Source: Erythroxylum novogranatense (taxonomy: Eukaryota; Streptophyta; Magnoliopsida; Malpighiales; Erythroxylaceae). From it: DNA of 64,000 bases. The position numbers and the translations under genes were made by a program. The stretch covers positions 11,607,501 through 11,671,500 of the forward strand of contig CM057235.1 of assembly GCA_029891385.1 (NCBI GenBank). Reading direction: 5' to 3'. Below the pieces are notes generated by a model. The model was not told the origin of the DNA. It ran no database searches and worked only from the letters and a program-made list of their open reading frames with translations. This document shows positions 47,901 to 61,272 of this stretch, piece by piece (position 1 is the stretch's first letter; each line of letters starts with the position of its first letter).

Positions 47901-48587
47901 ATGTATAGTGCAAAGGGATTATAGCATGACAATCATTATATTGGTGTCGCCATTCGAAAAGTGTATAAGGGGTCTTACTGTCCAAAAGGAGTCGTGATCC
48001 CTATATTATGTGATCAAGGCAATAAAGTGATAGGTTAAGTAAAATAAGATAGTGACATTGCGTTGAATTGATTTACACTGAGGTTATAACTCTCATGAGA
48101 TTTGTGTTTTGATAATAACGAAATCTGATAAGCGATAAATGAAATATTTTGAAGGGTATGGCCTCGGCCAAAATGTACTTAGATGGAAATAAAGGTGTAA
48201 TTAAGGGAAATTGAATTCGTGAGGAGTGGCCTCTATCATTGTGGTGTGAATAGCATTATGGATTGGTAAGTTAGGCTAAAACCTAAAAGATGATTCAGAT
48301 TCTGCGTGTTTCATAGCTAGGATTAGGAAATATTGTTAGGATTCGATATATATGTGTTTGATATTGAAAGTGACGAATTATGCGTAATCATGAGAAAGTC
48401 AGAAATCATGTAAAGTTTGACAAAGGGAAAAAAAAGTAATTGATTGTTTTGGATTTCCGTTCAATGACCGAATTTGGTCGTAGTGAAAACAATGGAAAAT
48501 GAGAGGTGTTAATCAAAAGACTCCTTGCCTTCCTGATAAATCGTATATGAAATTTCGAGGACGAAATTTTTATTAAGAGGGGAGAAT
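44901..48587 (+). other. Element B internal domain, non-coding (3687 bp)
   Basis: Stops are frequent in all frames; the longest open frame (47395-47616, 73 codons) has no known domain. The strand is purine-rich and C-poor. The first 150 bases resemble the start of element D's interior read on minus. The right end carries AAATTTCG-AGGA-CGAAATTT (48550-48569) and the purine tract TAAGAGGGGAGAAT before the 3' LTR. Confidence 0.8.
44905..44917 (+). promoter_or_regulatory. Element B primer-binding site
   Basis: TGGTATCAGAGCC lies four bases after the LTR and is complementary to initiator tRNA-Met. Confidence 0.9.
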
Positions 48588-49688
48588 TGTAACATCCCAT
48601 CTCCGATGGGAAGGGTCTTATCATAAATTGGGACGGGTTAGGAGTATTAAATTATATCCCGGCATGCACATACAACTTATCGCCTCTATGATTGATGGTT
48701 TGTTGCACTTGCACATGGTAAACATGCATTCATGACATTTTCCGGTTTAGGTTTTAAATTGGGATCTTTTGGGAAATTTATGGGATAATTGTACTTGGAA
48801 AATTATATGGAGCGTGCCATTGAGTGTTTTAAATTTTTAGAGATTTATGAAAATTTTTCTGGAATTGTCCGGAGAAAATTTCCAGACCGGCAAAATCGCC
48901 GGTAAATGGCTTAAATGTGTTTTTGTTGTGGAAAATGTGGTTTTCGTGTTTGAACAATTATTGGGAGTGGACTGTCATATGTTTTACAATTTTGGACAAT
49001 TTAGGTAATTTTTAAAAAAATGATTTGGGGAAATTCCTGAAAATTCCCGGACTGGAAAAAAATCGCCAAGTGGCGAACCGGTTGATTTTCGGTATCGAAA
49101 ATTTTTATCCAATGGCACTACAATATTGGATATATTATTTTGGGATTGAAATTAGGGCCATTGGACTAGAATGGGTCAAATTGCATTAGAATTCATATTT
49201 ACTAATTTGTTTTTTTTGCCTAATTTGTCTTTTCTTAAACTTTACACTTGTCCTCACCATTTAATGCCCCCACAATTTGTTCCTATCTCCTATTTACGGC
49301 TACTTCAATGTGAAAGAAGGGAAAAAAAACTCATTATTCTTGCTTACATCTTCCTTCATCCGAAGCCTTTCCCCCTTGGTTTCTTTCTTTGATTTCTTCA
49401 TTAGTTTTAAGCAAGTTCTACTCCTTCTCCTACCTTTTGCATACCATACAAGTTTAAACTTTTGCCTTCCTTTGGTGAGTATCGTGTGTGAGAGTGGGGT
49501 GAATGGAAAGTCATGATTTGGAGTATTAAGTGAAGGAAGAAGGAAAAACTTGATTTGGTAAGTTTTTTTTTTTAAGCTTTCATTTATGCATTTAATGAAT
49601 AAATTGGTTGTTAGATGCATTGATTGGTATGTGTTGGTCATTAATCAAGATTTATGATAATCTATTGGCTAAATTCTTGTGTCATTAG
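48588..49688 (+). repeat. Element B 3' LTR, first part
   Basis: Starts TGTAACATCCCATC and matches 40876-41976 closely. It ends at ATTAG, the target site of element D. Confidence 0.9.
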
Positions 49689-52600
49689 TGTAACACCCCA
49701 TACCCGTAAGACCCGAACCCGATATCGTTGGTGATATCCGAGTCCGTGTCCCACGAAAGTGGCGTACTACATCAGTCGATTTAAAACTCAGTATATTTTT
49801 TTTTTCTTTTCTTTTTGTAGACATTAATTCCACGTTCACACGGCAAACACAGTAAGTAAATACAATCCGTGTTTAATAAAAACCAGTTTTAGTTATTACA
49901 GTCATCCAAGAATAATTACAATCACCAATGCAGATTAACATTAATACCACAATGGTTCAAGAAAATATAAAGCCTTGTTATACGGTGATTGCGAATACAA
50001 TTTACTAAGACACTAATGCGATACCTAACCGATCCCGACCTCTAACCTTTACTCGTCTACATGAGACATACTCCGTGTCAACCGGTATTCTTCAAGACTG
50101 AAAATAGATGCAAATTTTGGGTGAGTTTTGCGAACTCGGTGAGAAACCATCATCGATGGTTCACTCAAATCATGCATTACGCCCATGGCGTCAAGATGCG
50201 ATCGAGAATAATCAATCACGGTAAATAGTCAGTAACAATGTCCAGTAATAGAAAACCATTCACAGTAATTCATACCATTATGAAAGCAGTATATGTCACA
50301 GAACAGTCATTTGTGCGAATGCAATGCATATGTGACTCTTTCCAGTTATTCAGTATTGTGCCCAAGTGCTCAGTCAGTGTTCAGTGGGGACGCGTCGTGA
50401 TTTTCTCCCCTCGGGCTCGAGGCGGTCGAAGACAAAGATGAGAGCTCCAAGCTCTTATCAGTAAAAATAGCAACTTGGGGCACGTCCATTATCTGATCAT
50501 GCAATTATGCATGCCGTGCAGTTTTCAGTGAATGTAAAGTGTTTGGCTATAAAGCCCAGTGTAGCAGTGTTCAGTATGGTGGCTATAAAGCCCAGTCTAC
50601 CAGTATCAGTAAAATCATACAATACATGCCAGTATTCATACAGTGATCATTCAATTCACTTTTGCACGTAATTCACGTTGAGCATGTAAACAACCAGAAA
50701 TTTGAGAAACCAACTAGGTTACTCACCTATTACTTCCGAGCAAATGCCGGAAAGTCTCTGTAACGTCGGTCACTCGACGCTCCAATTGGGCCTCTATATG
50801 AATCAGAAAAAGTACGAGTCACTAAATATGAAATTTGTGCTCATGTTGATGAGATATGCATGTTCATGAATTCCCGGTCCTAATTTAATATTTTCCCATA
50901 ATAAAATTCTATCAAAAATTAGAAATCCATAGGCGCTGACGGTGCGCAATTCGGACCTCTATAGGTCCCCAATTAAATAAAACAGTGAGTAAAGGCTCCG
51001 TTACCCGGGCCCACGTCAATTTCCCGTCCAAAAATTCCCAATTTCTTACAAAATGAAATTCAATATTTTACAAATCCGATGCCTCTAGAATCAGGTCAAT
51101 CGGACGCCGGACGGAAAAGAAATTGACAAAAGAAACCAAAATTCAAATTAACCAATTAACCAATAAAATAAATAAAAAAAAAAAAAAATGGAAAAGCAGC
51201 GTCGCTGGGGGCGAGATGTCGCCCCCGCGGCGACTATGTCGTCACCAGGGCGACGCGTCGCCTGGTGACGCTAAGCCCTAGTTACCGTGGCGACGCGTCA
51301 CACGGTGACCGACTTCACCCATTCCTCTTCCTTTTTTTTTCCTGATTTCAATCCAAATTTCCAACTCCTATAATTCTTAGCATACAATTCGGAAAATACA
51401 AGTCATAGCTTGTTGGAAAGATCATGAAAAGCTCTATAATTCTCAAGAAGACCATGAAAATCAATTTCACCCCTAAAGGTGTCAAAAATCCAATCACACC
51501 AACCGCCTACACAAAACCTATCACAACAGGACAGTACCTTACCAATTCCATAACTCACTGATTCTTTAGTTAAAATTACCACAAAATATGAGCAATCAGT
51601 TCACAATGTTATCTACAACTCTCATGAACAACCCAACATCAAATTCGATTGTTAACTATATCATACAATTCCATAAACAATCTGTCTTCTGAAATCAACC
51701 AATCTGGACAGTAATTTTCCATTCAACATATCTCATAGCACAAATGTCACAAAAATCACAACCTTATGTTCCTGAAAGATAAGATCCCAAACTTCAATGT
51801 TCATGAAGAACTCAAACTCCAATTCGATTTCTAACATTTTCAAATCTGTCATGCAAGTTTCTGACCTAAACAACACTTAACATCACAATGTAGGTCCAGA
51901 TTTTGAAATTCCATATCTCCCACATCTGATTTCCAAATATTATAAGCCATATATCATTTTCAAGATCAATCTGTTATCTAGAACTCTTCAGTACAATGCA
52001 AACTCCAAATCAAATTACAAAATTCCTAAAATTCCTCCAAACCCGAATGTGCACTAAATGTGCCAATCCAGCTAAGTTTCAGCCAATGCATAAAAACAGT
52101 CATCAGTAATCAGGTCATATATCCTAACATACAACTCGAAAATAGCAAGATCAGTGGCAATGGAAAGCTAACTCAATAGGCTACAACTTTCATGAAGACC
52201 ATTTTCCTAATTCCATACCAATTAATTTAGAAAAATTAGCAAAACTCATTTGACCTATTTGCGGGTACTGTTCCCAGACCCAAAAACAGAAACTTTCCAT
52301 GCCAATTTTCGACCTTCTAACATTAAAATTTACCAACACCTATTTCACACTAAAATGAAGCCAACATCCCAAAGTTTCAGTGGGCACAAACCTCACCTCA
52401 TTTGCTCACCTATACAATTTATTATGATCAAAACAGTACCATAGGTTCAAAACTCAATTTCCAGCTTTCACCATTAACCTAACTTCTATCACTTCCAACA
52501 TCCATAACACATCACTAAACATCAAATTGTCATTCTAATTCAACCACAAATCCATCACAACATTTACTTATATAATTATACACAAGTTGGCAGCACCTCA

Positions 52601-53800
52601 CAAACTATATTCCTAAGTTTTCCATTGATCTAACCATACAAACTCAATCCAAACCAAGCCAAACTCAATGGAACTATAATCATTCATGCATCCATACACA
52701 AGCATACATTTATACCCATTTAAACCTACCCTTATCATCATGAAATAAATGCATAAGAGCTTCCCATAATTGCTTCTAACTACCAAAAACATAAAAACAA
52801 CCATCAAGACTCACCTTACACAAGTTCAAGCTCTCAATTCTCCAAAGCTTTAAACCTCTCCACCCTTCCTACTTTGATACCTCACCCACGGCAATCATAA
52901 GCATAATCAAGATCATCACCAAGTCAAGGATCTAGCTAGGTTTGTGAGTGAAGAAAAGCAAGCAAGGAACCAACTTTTTGTATGAAAAGAGAAGAAGAGA
53001 ATTTCAAGGTGGAGAACAAACCAACTTACAAAGAAGATGCAACTTTCGGATGGTTAGTGTTTTGGCTTTCAAAGCTTTCAAAGTCCCTTTTATGCAAAGC
53101 AAGCAACATGAGTCGTGGATGAAGAGTATAAAAGACAAAACATTAAATTCTAGAAGCCACTTGGCTTTTGAAATGGAGAAAAGACAAAAAGAACTTAATT
53201 AACTTACTTTAATCATAATCCTTAATCTAATTTAATCTAAACCCAATTTATGCTAATAAGTCTATAATAATTCCCATAATTAATTATTCACTAATCCCAT
53301 GTCATTTTGCAGTCCCTTTTCAGACAGAAAAGCCCACTCAACAAATTTCGTTGAAATTCTCGGTCAAGCAACTAACCCAAAAATTCCAGAAAAATTTTCA
53401 TAAATCTCCAAAAATGGAAAACACTTTATGGCGCACTCCAAATAATTTTTCAAACACGAAAACCACATTTTCCAAACAAAAACACCTTTAGGCCATAGAC
53501 CGGCGTTTTTGCGAGTTTGGGAATTTTCTCCTAAAATTCCAGAAAAATTCTGAAAATCCCATAAAATATAAAACAATTTTTATGACCAATAAGTTTTCAA
53601 ATACAAGTATCCCATAAATTTCACAAAATATCTCAATTTGAAACCTAAGTCGGAAATGTCATGAATGCATGTATTGTAATTTCATGTGCACAATTGCTCT
53701 TGTAGCAATCCTATTATGCATGAGCATCTATGCAATCTCAATCTATCCCATCCTATGCCAATTTTACCATTTTACCCTTCCAGTAGGGGTGGATGTTACA
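49689..53800 (-). repeat. Element D 3' LTR
   Basis: Bounded by TGTAACACCCC and GGATGTTACA on plus. It contains a GC-rich hairpin array at 51200-51320. No gene is called; short open frames are repeated in the sister LTR but have no domain. Confidence 0.92.
51200..51320 (-). repeat. GC-rich hairpin array, element D 3' LTR
   Basis: A near-perfect inverted repeat, GTCACCAGG and CCTGGTGAC arms around CGACGCGTCG (51241-51269), is followed by a GTTACCGTGGCGACGCGTC segment. Confidence 0.85.
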
Positions 53801-53834
53801 ATTTCCCCCTTATAAAAATTTCGTCCTCGAAATT
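53801..53834 (-). promoter_or_regulatory. Element D polypurine tract and hairpin
   Basis: On minus, AATTTCG-AGGA-CGAAATT (53817-53834) is followed by AAGGGGGAAAT directly before the LTR. Confidence 0.8.
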
Positions 53835-56800
53835 CTCAATCAAATTCTCAATCAATGGTTCAAGATGACAATAATCATATGTTCTGCATGTCCCATACAC
53901 TTTTCCATTCCATAATTCATTATCACTCGTCATGATAAACATACCCCACAAGACCGGTTAGCGATCTCACTCTCTTAACTATATCACTTACCATTTCGAT
54001 TAGCTATACCCTTTTGTTCGATGTTATGATTCATTTCCTTATTTCCAACCCGCTCACTTATCACGCTTTATTCATCCAATCTAGATTACTAATATTATCT
54101 TATTCTCACTACCATCCAATACCTTTTCTCCAAGAATATATGATCTAATTCATATTCCATTGAGTACATCATTCAAGGTGTTACTTACAATAACATCATT
54201 TATCTTGTCCTTGTCCCTTCACTTTCCTTTTGATACTAAGACGATGACACTTAGCTCCATTTTGATCAAACCAGGTGGTAATTTACCTCTGCGGTCATTC
54301 TTTATAGTCTATTGACTTTCTGCTCAATTTCAACTCTCCTTAGACAATTCATTGTTCTATGGTATTCATACACTCTATTCGAATATGTACTTACGCTAAT
54401 TCATTTGTCCGATCCGGTTTTACCTCCACTAACCCATTCAGTTTTCCTAAGTTACTTTCCTTTGTCTCTCACATCACGCCTCAAATCCATATTGGTCTTT
54501 GACTCCGTTAAGCATTGTGCGATGTAGCAAGATTTCCTACAAGAAATCGAACTCTATAACATGGTTATAACCCTATGATTATAAACAATTTCACTTTTCA
54601 CATATGATTACTAGAATGTCTAACTTTGACTATTCACTTTCTTATTCATTTTTTTAGTCTAGCACTTTTATCTGCACACATACCTTTTCTTTGAATCATT
54701 CGATATTGTAATTCGATTTGACTTGCATATTCACTACTTAAACTCCTTCACTCTTAACCATTCTTACCCTTATCCAGTATCCCCATTTTCCAGAAACACT
54801 GCACACTTACCCATTATCTACTTTAAGTTTAGTGGGCAGAATTTTCTGTTTATTTCAAAATTGTAGTCATTTATGCCCATCTTTTTCCTCGAATTAACAC
54901 AATGTATCCTTATAGGAATCTAAAGTCTCCAATACCTTTTTATCAACGTCGGCTTAATTTATCTTAATCATTATCACTATACGTATCATGACTACCTCTA
55001 AACACATTTCTGTACGAATAGAGTCTCCAATTTTTTCCAAACAATATATTTCAATCACTAGTCACCAAGCAGCCCATGCGATTATACTTGTCCCTATGCA
55101 CACAAAATCACTTCACACAATTTCATCAGACTGTATCATAACATTTACTGGAACATTTCTATACAGATTGCCAAATCTCCAGATTGAAGCGATACAATCA
55201 ATACTCAATTTATAAATTTTTTTCCAAATGTCTCCTTTTACAATTATCAATCTTATAACTCATACGTTTTTCCTCCAATATTTTGAGCTTTCGCAACTTC
55301 TGGATGTATCCAGCCTATAACCAATCCCAAGTAACTCCAAATTCCATATATATATATATATTCCTTACGACTTCGCAATTTATTTCATTTAATCTCCCAA
55401 TATGCCATGTTCAAACACTAATTCATCCACAAATTGTATTGATCCAACTAGAATTCACTTTGCAATAGGATCACCTCTAATCAACATTCCATTTCTGTCA
55501 TTAAATACTTTACATTTCCGTACACACAGTGCATAAAACCTCGGTAGTATGCCTAAGTCTCCTCTTGAGACATGACTCCAATTCACATTTTAATTTAATA
55601 CATACATACTCTCGCTTTTATTCTAGTCATTCACATAAGTCTTCTATCGCCATTATACTCGCTCACAAAATCTCATCACCAATTAGTGTCCCAAAGTGCT
55701 TTTCAATCATTCGTAATTATACGCACTATATGCCATCAATAAAAGAACAGAACATTCCTTGCACTAAGGTCCCATTCGACAATCACCTAAACACTTCTTC
55801 AACACTTATTCAGCTACACATCACCAGAACATATTTCATCTTATCCGGAGACCAATTAATAACCTATACCCTTTAGACTTTCACCAAACTCCTCTCTATA
55901 TATGTTGATCCTCAAATAGAGGACTGATTCCATAATTATTCTTTATTTCTTCTTATACTTTAATCCATTATAACCCTTACACTTATAACCACTATACTCA
56001 CCACCGATCATCTCCTCTATGTTTTCCATGTATCTTTCACATACGTTTCATTCATCACGATTGACTTTACTATCCAATAGATACTCTCAACGATAAATGC
56101 GACAACTCTTTTCATATATCACTATCATTGTTTCATTTTCCACGTATCATTGAACTATATGTCTCATCATTTTATTTTCATATCCGTCACATGCAGCTTG
56201 ATCTTGTAAGGTCATTACGACTTGACTCATACATCGTCATTTCCTTACTACTACGTATCTCTTTATTTTCCTCAAGATTCACAATCCCCAATACCCGACA
56301 AATCCGTTGATACTACTTCACCGTATCTCCATCCATTTATCATTCTATGTCCAGATCTACATATTCAACTAATCCAAAATTTCCGATATACTTGTCGATC
56401 GTTTTTTTTTTTTTTTTTTTTTCCTTACGATTTTATTATACTGATTTCCAAACCCTTATCACAATATTCACATAACCATTTCAGTCTCACGCTTATGCGC
56501 CATAATCATAACCGTTTCACGAGTTCATTTCAGCTTTATCTGTACACTTTTATCTCACCATGCCTACTTTTTCTTCCCTACTAGGTACTTTGCTCTTTCG
56601 GTTCTAGGTAGACGGTTATGGTACAATATTGCTCTTATTACAATCTCACTATCATCATCTCTATGATATCTATCGATGTCTAACACCAATAGGTGTAGTA
56701 CAATGAATCAATATTTGCCTAATCGGACCATCTACGCTTTACTTAGTTTCAATATTTCCCATTTCATCGCATCTACAATCGAGCTCTCATTCCGAACTTT

Positions 56801-57165
56801 AACTTTTACTACGGCCTATAACCAATATACTTCTCATATTTCTAATGGACCTCTCAAGTTCTAGACATATTCGTTCTCGTCAGTCGTAATCTTTCCTTAA
56901 TCACCATACACACCACAATACATTATAATTCTCATTAGTTACGCTTCCTTTTCCCATTCCTCATTGCTCAAACACATTCATGGGTTCACTTTCTAATACG
57001 GTCTCACTTTTCTCTCACTTAGTCACTTAACACATATGCACACGTAGGATTTATCCTCGTGCGTCTCATACTAGGGATCAGTTATCACGGTCTGCAACGA
57101 CACGACTCAAATGCATGCAATTTGACCTATGTTTCAGACTGTGCCCAGATACATTACGTACTACT

Positions 57166-57179
57166 GGGCTCTGATACCA
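57166..57179 (-). promoter_or_regulatory. Element D primer-binding site
   Basis: On minus it reads TGGTATCAGAGCCC, four bases after the 5' LTR; complementary to initiator tRNA-Met. Confidence 0.9.
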
Positions 57180-57183
57180 CAAA

Positions 57184-60100
57184 TGTAACACCCCATACCC
57201 GTAAGACCCGAACCCGATATCGTTGGTGATATCCGAGTCCGTGTCCCACGAAAGTGGCGTACTACATCAGTCGATTTAAAACTCAGTATATTTTTTTTTC
57301 TTTTCTTTTTGTAGACATTAATTCCACGTTCACACGGCAAACACAAGAAGTAAATACAATCCGTGTTTAATAAAACCAGCCAGATTATTACGGTCATCCA
57401 AGAATAATTACAATCACCAATGCAGCTAACATTAATACCACAATGGTTCAAGAAAATATAAAGCCTTGTTATACAAAGGATTGCGGAATACAATTTACTA
57501 AGACACTAATGCGCATAACGAACCGATCCCGACCTCTAACCTTTACTCGTCTACAAGAGACATACTCCGTGTCAACCGGTATTCTTCAAGACTGAAAAAT
57601 AGATGCAAATTTTGGGTGAGTTTTGCGAACTCAAGGTGAAACCATCATCGATGGTTCACTCAAATCATGCATTACGCCCATGGCGTCTGATGCGATCCCA
57701 TAATAATCAATCACAAGAAATAGTCAAGAATAATGTCCAAGAATAGAAAACCATTCACGTAATTCATACCATTATGAAAGCAAGATATGTCACGTAACGG
57801 TCATTTGTGCGAATGCAATGCATATGTGACTCTTTCCGATTATTCAAGATTGCCCAAGTGCTCGATCGTTGTTCGGGGGACGCGTCGAGATTTTCCCCTC
57901 GGGCTCGAGGCGGTCAAGACAAAGATGAGAGCTCCAAGCTCTTATCGGTAAAATAGCAACTGGGCACGCCCATTATCGATCATGCAATTATGCATGCCGT
58001 GCGCTTTTCAATGAATGTACGTTGTTTGGCTATAAAGCCCAAAGTAGCAAGAATTCAAGATGGTGGCTATAAAGCCCGATCTACCAAGATCGGTAAAATC
58101 ATACAATACATGCCAAGATTCATACGGTGATCATTCAATTCACTTTTGCACGTAATTCACGCTGAGCATGTAAACAACCGAAATTTGAGAAACCAACTAG
58201 GTTACTCACCTATTACTTCGAGCAAATGCCGGAAAGTCTCTAGAACGTCGGTCACTCGGCGCCCAATTGGGCCTCTATATGAATCGAAAAAGTACGAGTC
58301 ACTAAATATGAAATTTGTGCTCATGTTGATGAGATATGCATGTTCATGAATTCCGGTCCTAATTTAATATTTTCCCATAATAAAATTCTATCAAAATTAG
58401 AAATCCATAAAGGCCGACGGTGCATGCAATTGGACCTCTATAGGTCCCCAATTAAATAAAATAAGGAGTAAAGGCTCTGTTACGGGCCCACGTCAATTTC
58501 CGTCCAAAATTCCCAATTTCTTACAAAATGAAATTCAATATTTTACAAATCCGATGCCTCTAGAATCAGGTCAATCGGACGGACGGACGGAAAAGAAATT
58601 GACAAAAGAAACCAAAATTCAAATTAACCAATTAACCAATAAAATAAATAAAAAAAATGGAAAAGCAGCGTCATTGGGGCGAGATGTCGCCTCAGCGGCG
58701 ACTCTCGTCGTCACCAGGGCGACGCGTCGCCTGGTGACGCTAAGCCCTAGATTACCGGCGACGCGTCGCCGGTGACCGGCCAAACCCATTCCTCTTCCTT
58801 TTTTTTCTGATTTCAATCCAAATTTCCAACTCCTATAATTCTTAGCATACAATTCGAAAATACAAGTCATAGCTTGTTGGAAAGATCATGAAAAGCTCTA
58901 TAATTCTCAAGAAGACCATGAAAATCAATTTCACCCTAAAGGTGTCAAAATCCAATCACACCAACCGCCTACACAAAACCTATCACAACAGGACAGTACC
59001 TTACCAATTCCATAACTCACTGATTCTTTAGTTAAAATTACCACAAAATATGAGCAATCAGTTCACAATGTTATCTACAACTCTCATGAACAACCCAACA
59101 TCAAATTCGATTGTTAACTATATCATACAATTCCATAAACAATCTGTCTTCTGAAATCAACCAATCTGGACAGTAATTTTCCATTCAACATATCTCATAG
59201 CACAAATGTCACAAAAATCACAACCTTATGTTCCTGAAAGATAAGATCCCAAACTTCAATGTTCATGAAGAACTCAAACTCCAATTCGATTTCTAACATT
59301 TTCAAATCTGTCATGCAAGTTTCTGACCTAAACAACACTTAACATCACAATGTAGGTCCAGATTTTGAAATTCCATATCTCCCACATCTGATTTCCAAAT
59401 ATTATAAGCCATATATCATTTTCAAGATCAATCTGTTATCTAGAACTCTTCAGTACAATGCAAACTCCAAATCAAATTACAAAATTCCTAAAATTCCTCC
59501 AAACCCGAATGTGCACTAAATGTGCCAATCCAGCTAAGTTTCAGCCAATGCATAAAACAGTCATCAGTAATCAGGTCATATCTCCTAACATACAACTCGA
59601 AAAATAGCAAGATCAGTGGCAATGGAAAGCTAACTCAATAGGCTACAACTTTCATGAAGACCATTTTCCCTAATTCCATACCAATTAATTTAGAAAAATT
59701 AGCAAAACTCATTTGACCTATTTGCGGGTACTGTTCCCAGACCCAAAACAGAAACTTTCCATGCCAATTTTCGACCTTCTAACATTAAAATTTACCAACA
59801 CCTATTTCACACTAAAATGAAGCCAACATCCCAAAGTTTCAGTGGGCACAAACCTCACCTCATTTGCTCACCTATACAATTTATTATGATCAAAACAGTA
59901 CCATAGGTTCAAAACTCAATTTCCAGCTTTCACCATTAACCTAACTTCTATCACTTCCAACATCCATAACACATCACTAAACATCAAATTGTCATTCTAA
60001 TTCAACCACAAATCCATCACAACATTTACTTATATAATTATACACAAGTTGGCAGCACCCTCACAAACTATATTCCTAAGTTTTCCATTGATCTAACCAT

Positions 60101-61267
60101 ACAAACTCAATCCAAACCAAGCCAAACTCAATGGAACTATAATCATTCATGCATCCATACACAAGCATACATTTATACCCATTTAAACCTACCCTTATCA
60201 TCATGAAATAAATGCATAAGAGCTTCCCATAATTGCTTCTAACTACCAAAAACATAAAAACAACCATCAAGACTCACCTTACACAAGTTCAAGCTCTCAA
60301 TTCTCCAAAGCTTTAAACCTCTCCACCCTTCCTACTTTGATACCTCACCCACGGCAATCATAAGCATAATCAAGATCATCACCAAGTCAAGGATCTAGCT
60401 AGGTTTGTGAGTGAAGAAAAGCAAGCAAGGAACCAACTTTTTGTATGAAAAGAGAAGAAGAGAATTTCGAAGGTGGAGAACAAACCAACTTACAAAGAAG
60501 ATGCAACTTTCGGATGGTTAGTGTTTTTGGCTTTCAAAGCTTTCCAAAGTCCCCTTTTTATGCAAAGCAAGCAACATGAGTCGTGGATGAAGAGTATAAA
60601 AGACAAAAACATTAAATTCTAGAAGCCACTTGGCTTTTGAAATGGAGAAAAGACAAAAAGAACTTAATTAACTTACTTTAATCATAATCCTTAATCTAAT
60701 TTAATCTAAACCCAATTTATGCTAATAAGTCTATAATAATTCCCATAATTAATTATTCACTAATCCCATGTCATTTTGCAGTCCTTTTCAAGACAGAAAA
60801 GCCCACTCAACAAATTGGAAATTCTCCTATCCGCAACTAACCTTGAAAAATTCAGAAAAATTTTCATAAATCTCCAAAATGGAAAACACTTTATGGCGAC
60901 TCCAAATAATTTTTCAAACACGAAAACCATATTTTCCAAACAAAAACACCTTTAGGCCATAGACCGCGTTTTTGCGGTTTAGAATTTTCTCCTAAAATTC
61001 GAGAAAAATTCTGAAAATCCCATAAAATATAAAACAATTTTACGACTCAATAAGTTTTCAAATACAAGTATCCCATAAATTTCACAAAAGATCTCAATTT
61101 GAAACCTAAGTCGAAATGTCATGAATGCATGTCTTGTAATTTCATGTGCACAATTGCTACTGTGTAGCAATCCTATTATGCATGAGCAGTCCTATGCAAT
61201 CTCAATCTATCCCATCCTATGCCAATTTTACCATTTTACCCTTCCAGTAGGGGGGTGGGATGTTACA
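57184..61267 (-). repeat. Element D 5' LTR
   Basis: Partner of 49689-53800. Divergence is uneven: 58800-60800 is nearly identical to 51350-53330, while about 57340-58450 and 60800-61200 differ at many clustered sites. Confidence 0.92.
58669..58782 (-). repeat. GC-rich hairpin array, element D 5' LTR
   Basis: Same array as 51200-51320 with small losses. The GTCACCAGG/CCTGGTGAC arms and the CGACGCGTCG core are kept. Confidence 0.85.
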
Positions 61268-61272
61268 ATTAG

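Larger units (their letters stand above)
53801..57183 (-). other. Element D internal domain, non-coding
   Basis: No gag or pol was found on either strand; open frames up to about 120 codons on plus (antisense to the element) lack domains. It has a run of 21 T at 56402-56422. The primer-proximal end resembles element B's interior. Confidence 0.8.
49689..61267 (-). mobile_element. Element D: complete non-autonomous LTR retrotransposon nested in element B
   Basis: LTRs at 49689-53800 and 57184-61267 (4112 and 4084 bp) flank 3383 bases. The polypurine tract lies beside the left LTR and the primer site beside the right LTR, so it reads on minus. ATTAG precedes it (49684-49688) and follows it (61268-61272). 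Its LTR start on minus (TGTAACATCC, then GCATTCATGACATTTCCG) resembles that of element B, so the two are related subfamilies. No gag or pol frame is seen. Confidence 0.92.

Noticed and set aside
56222..56584. Open frame of 120 codons in element D interior
   Set aside because: It runs antisense to the element and through a 21-T tract that gives a Phe run; no domain.
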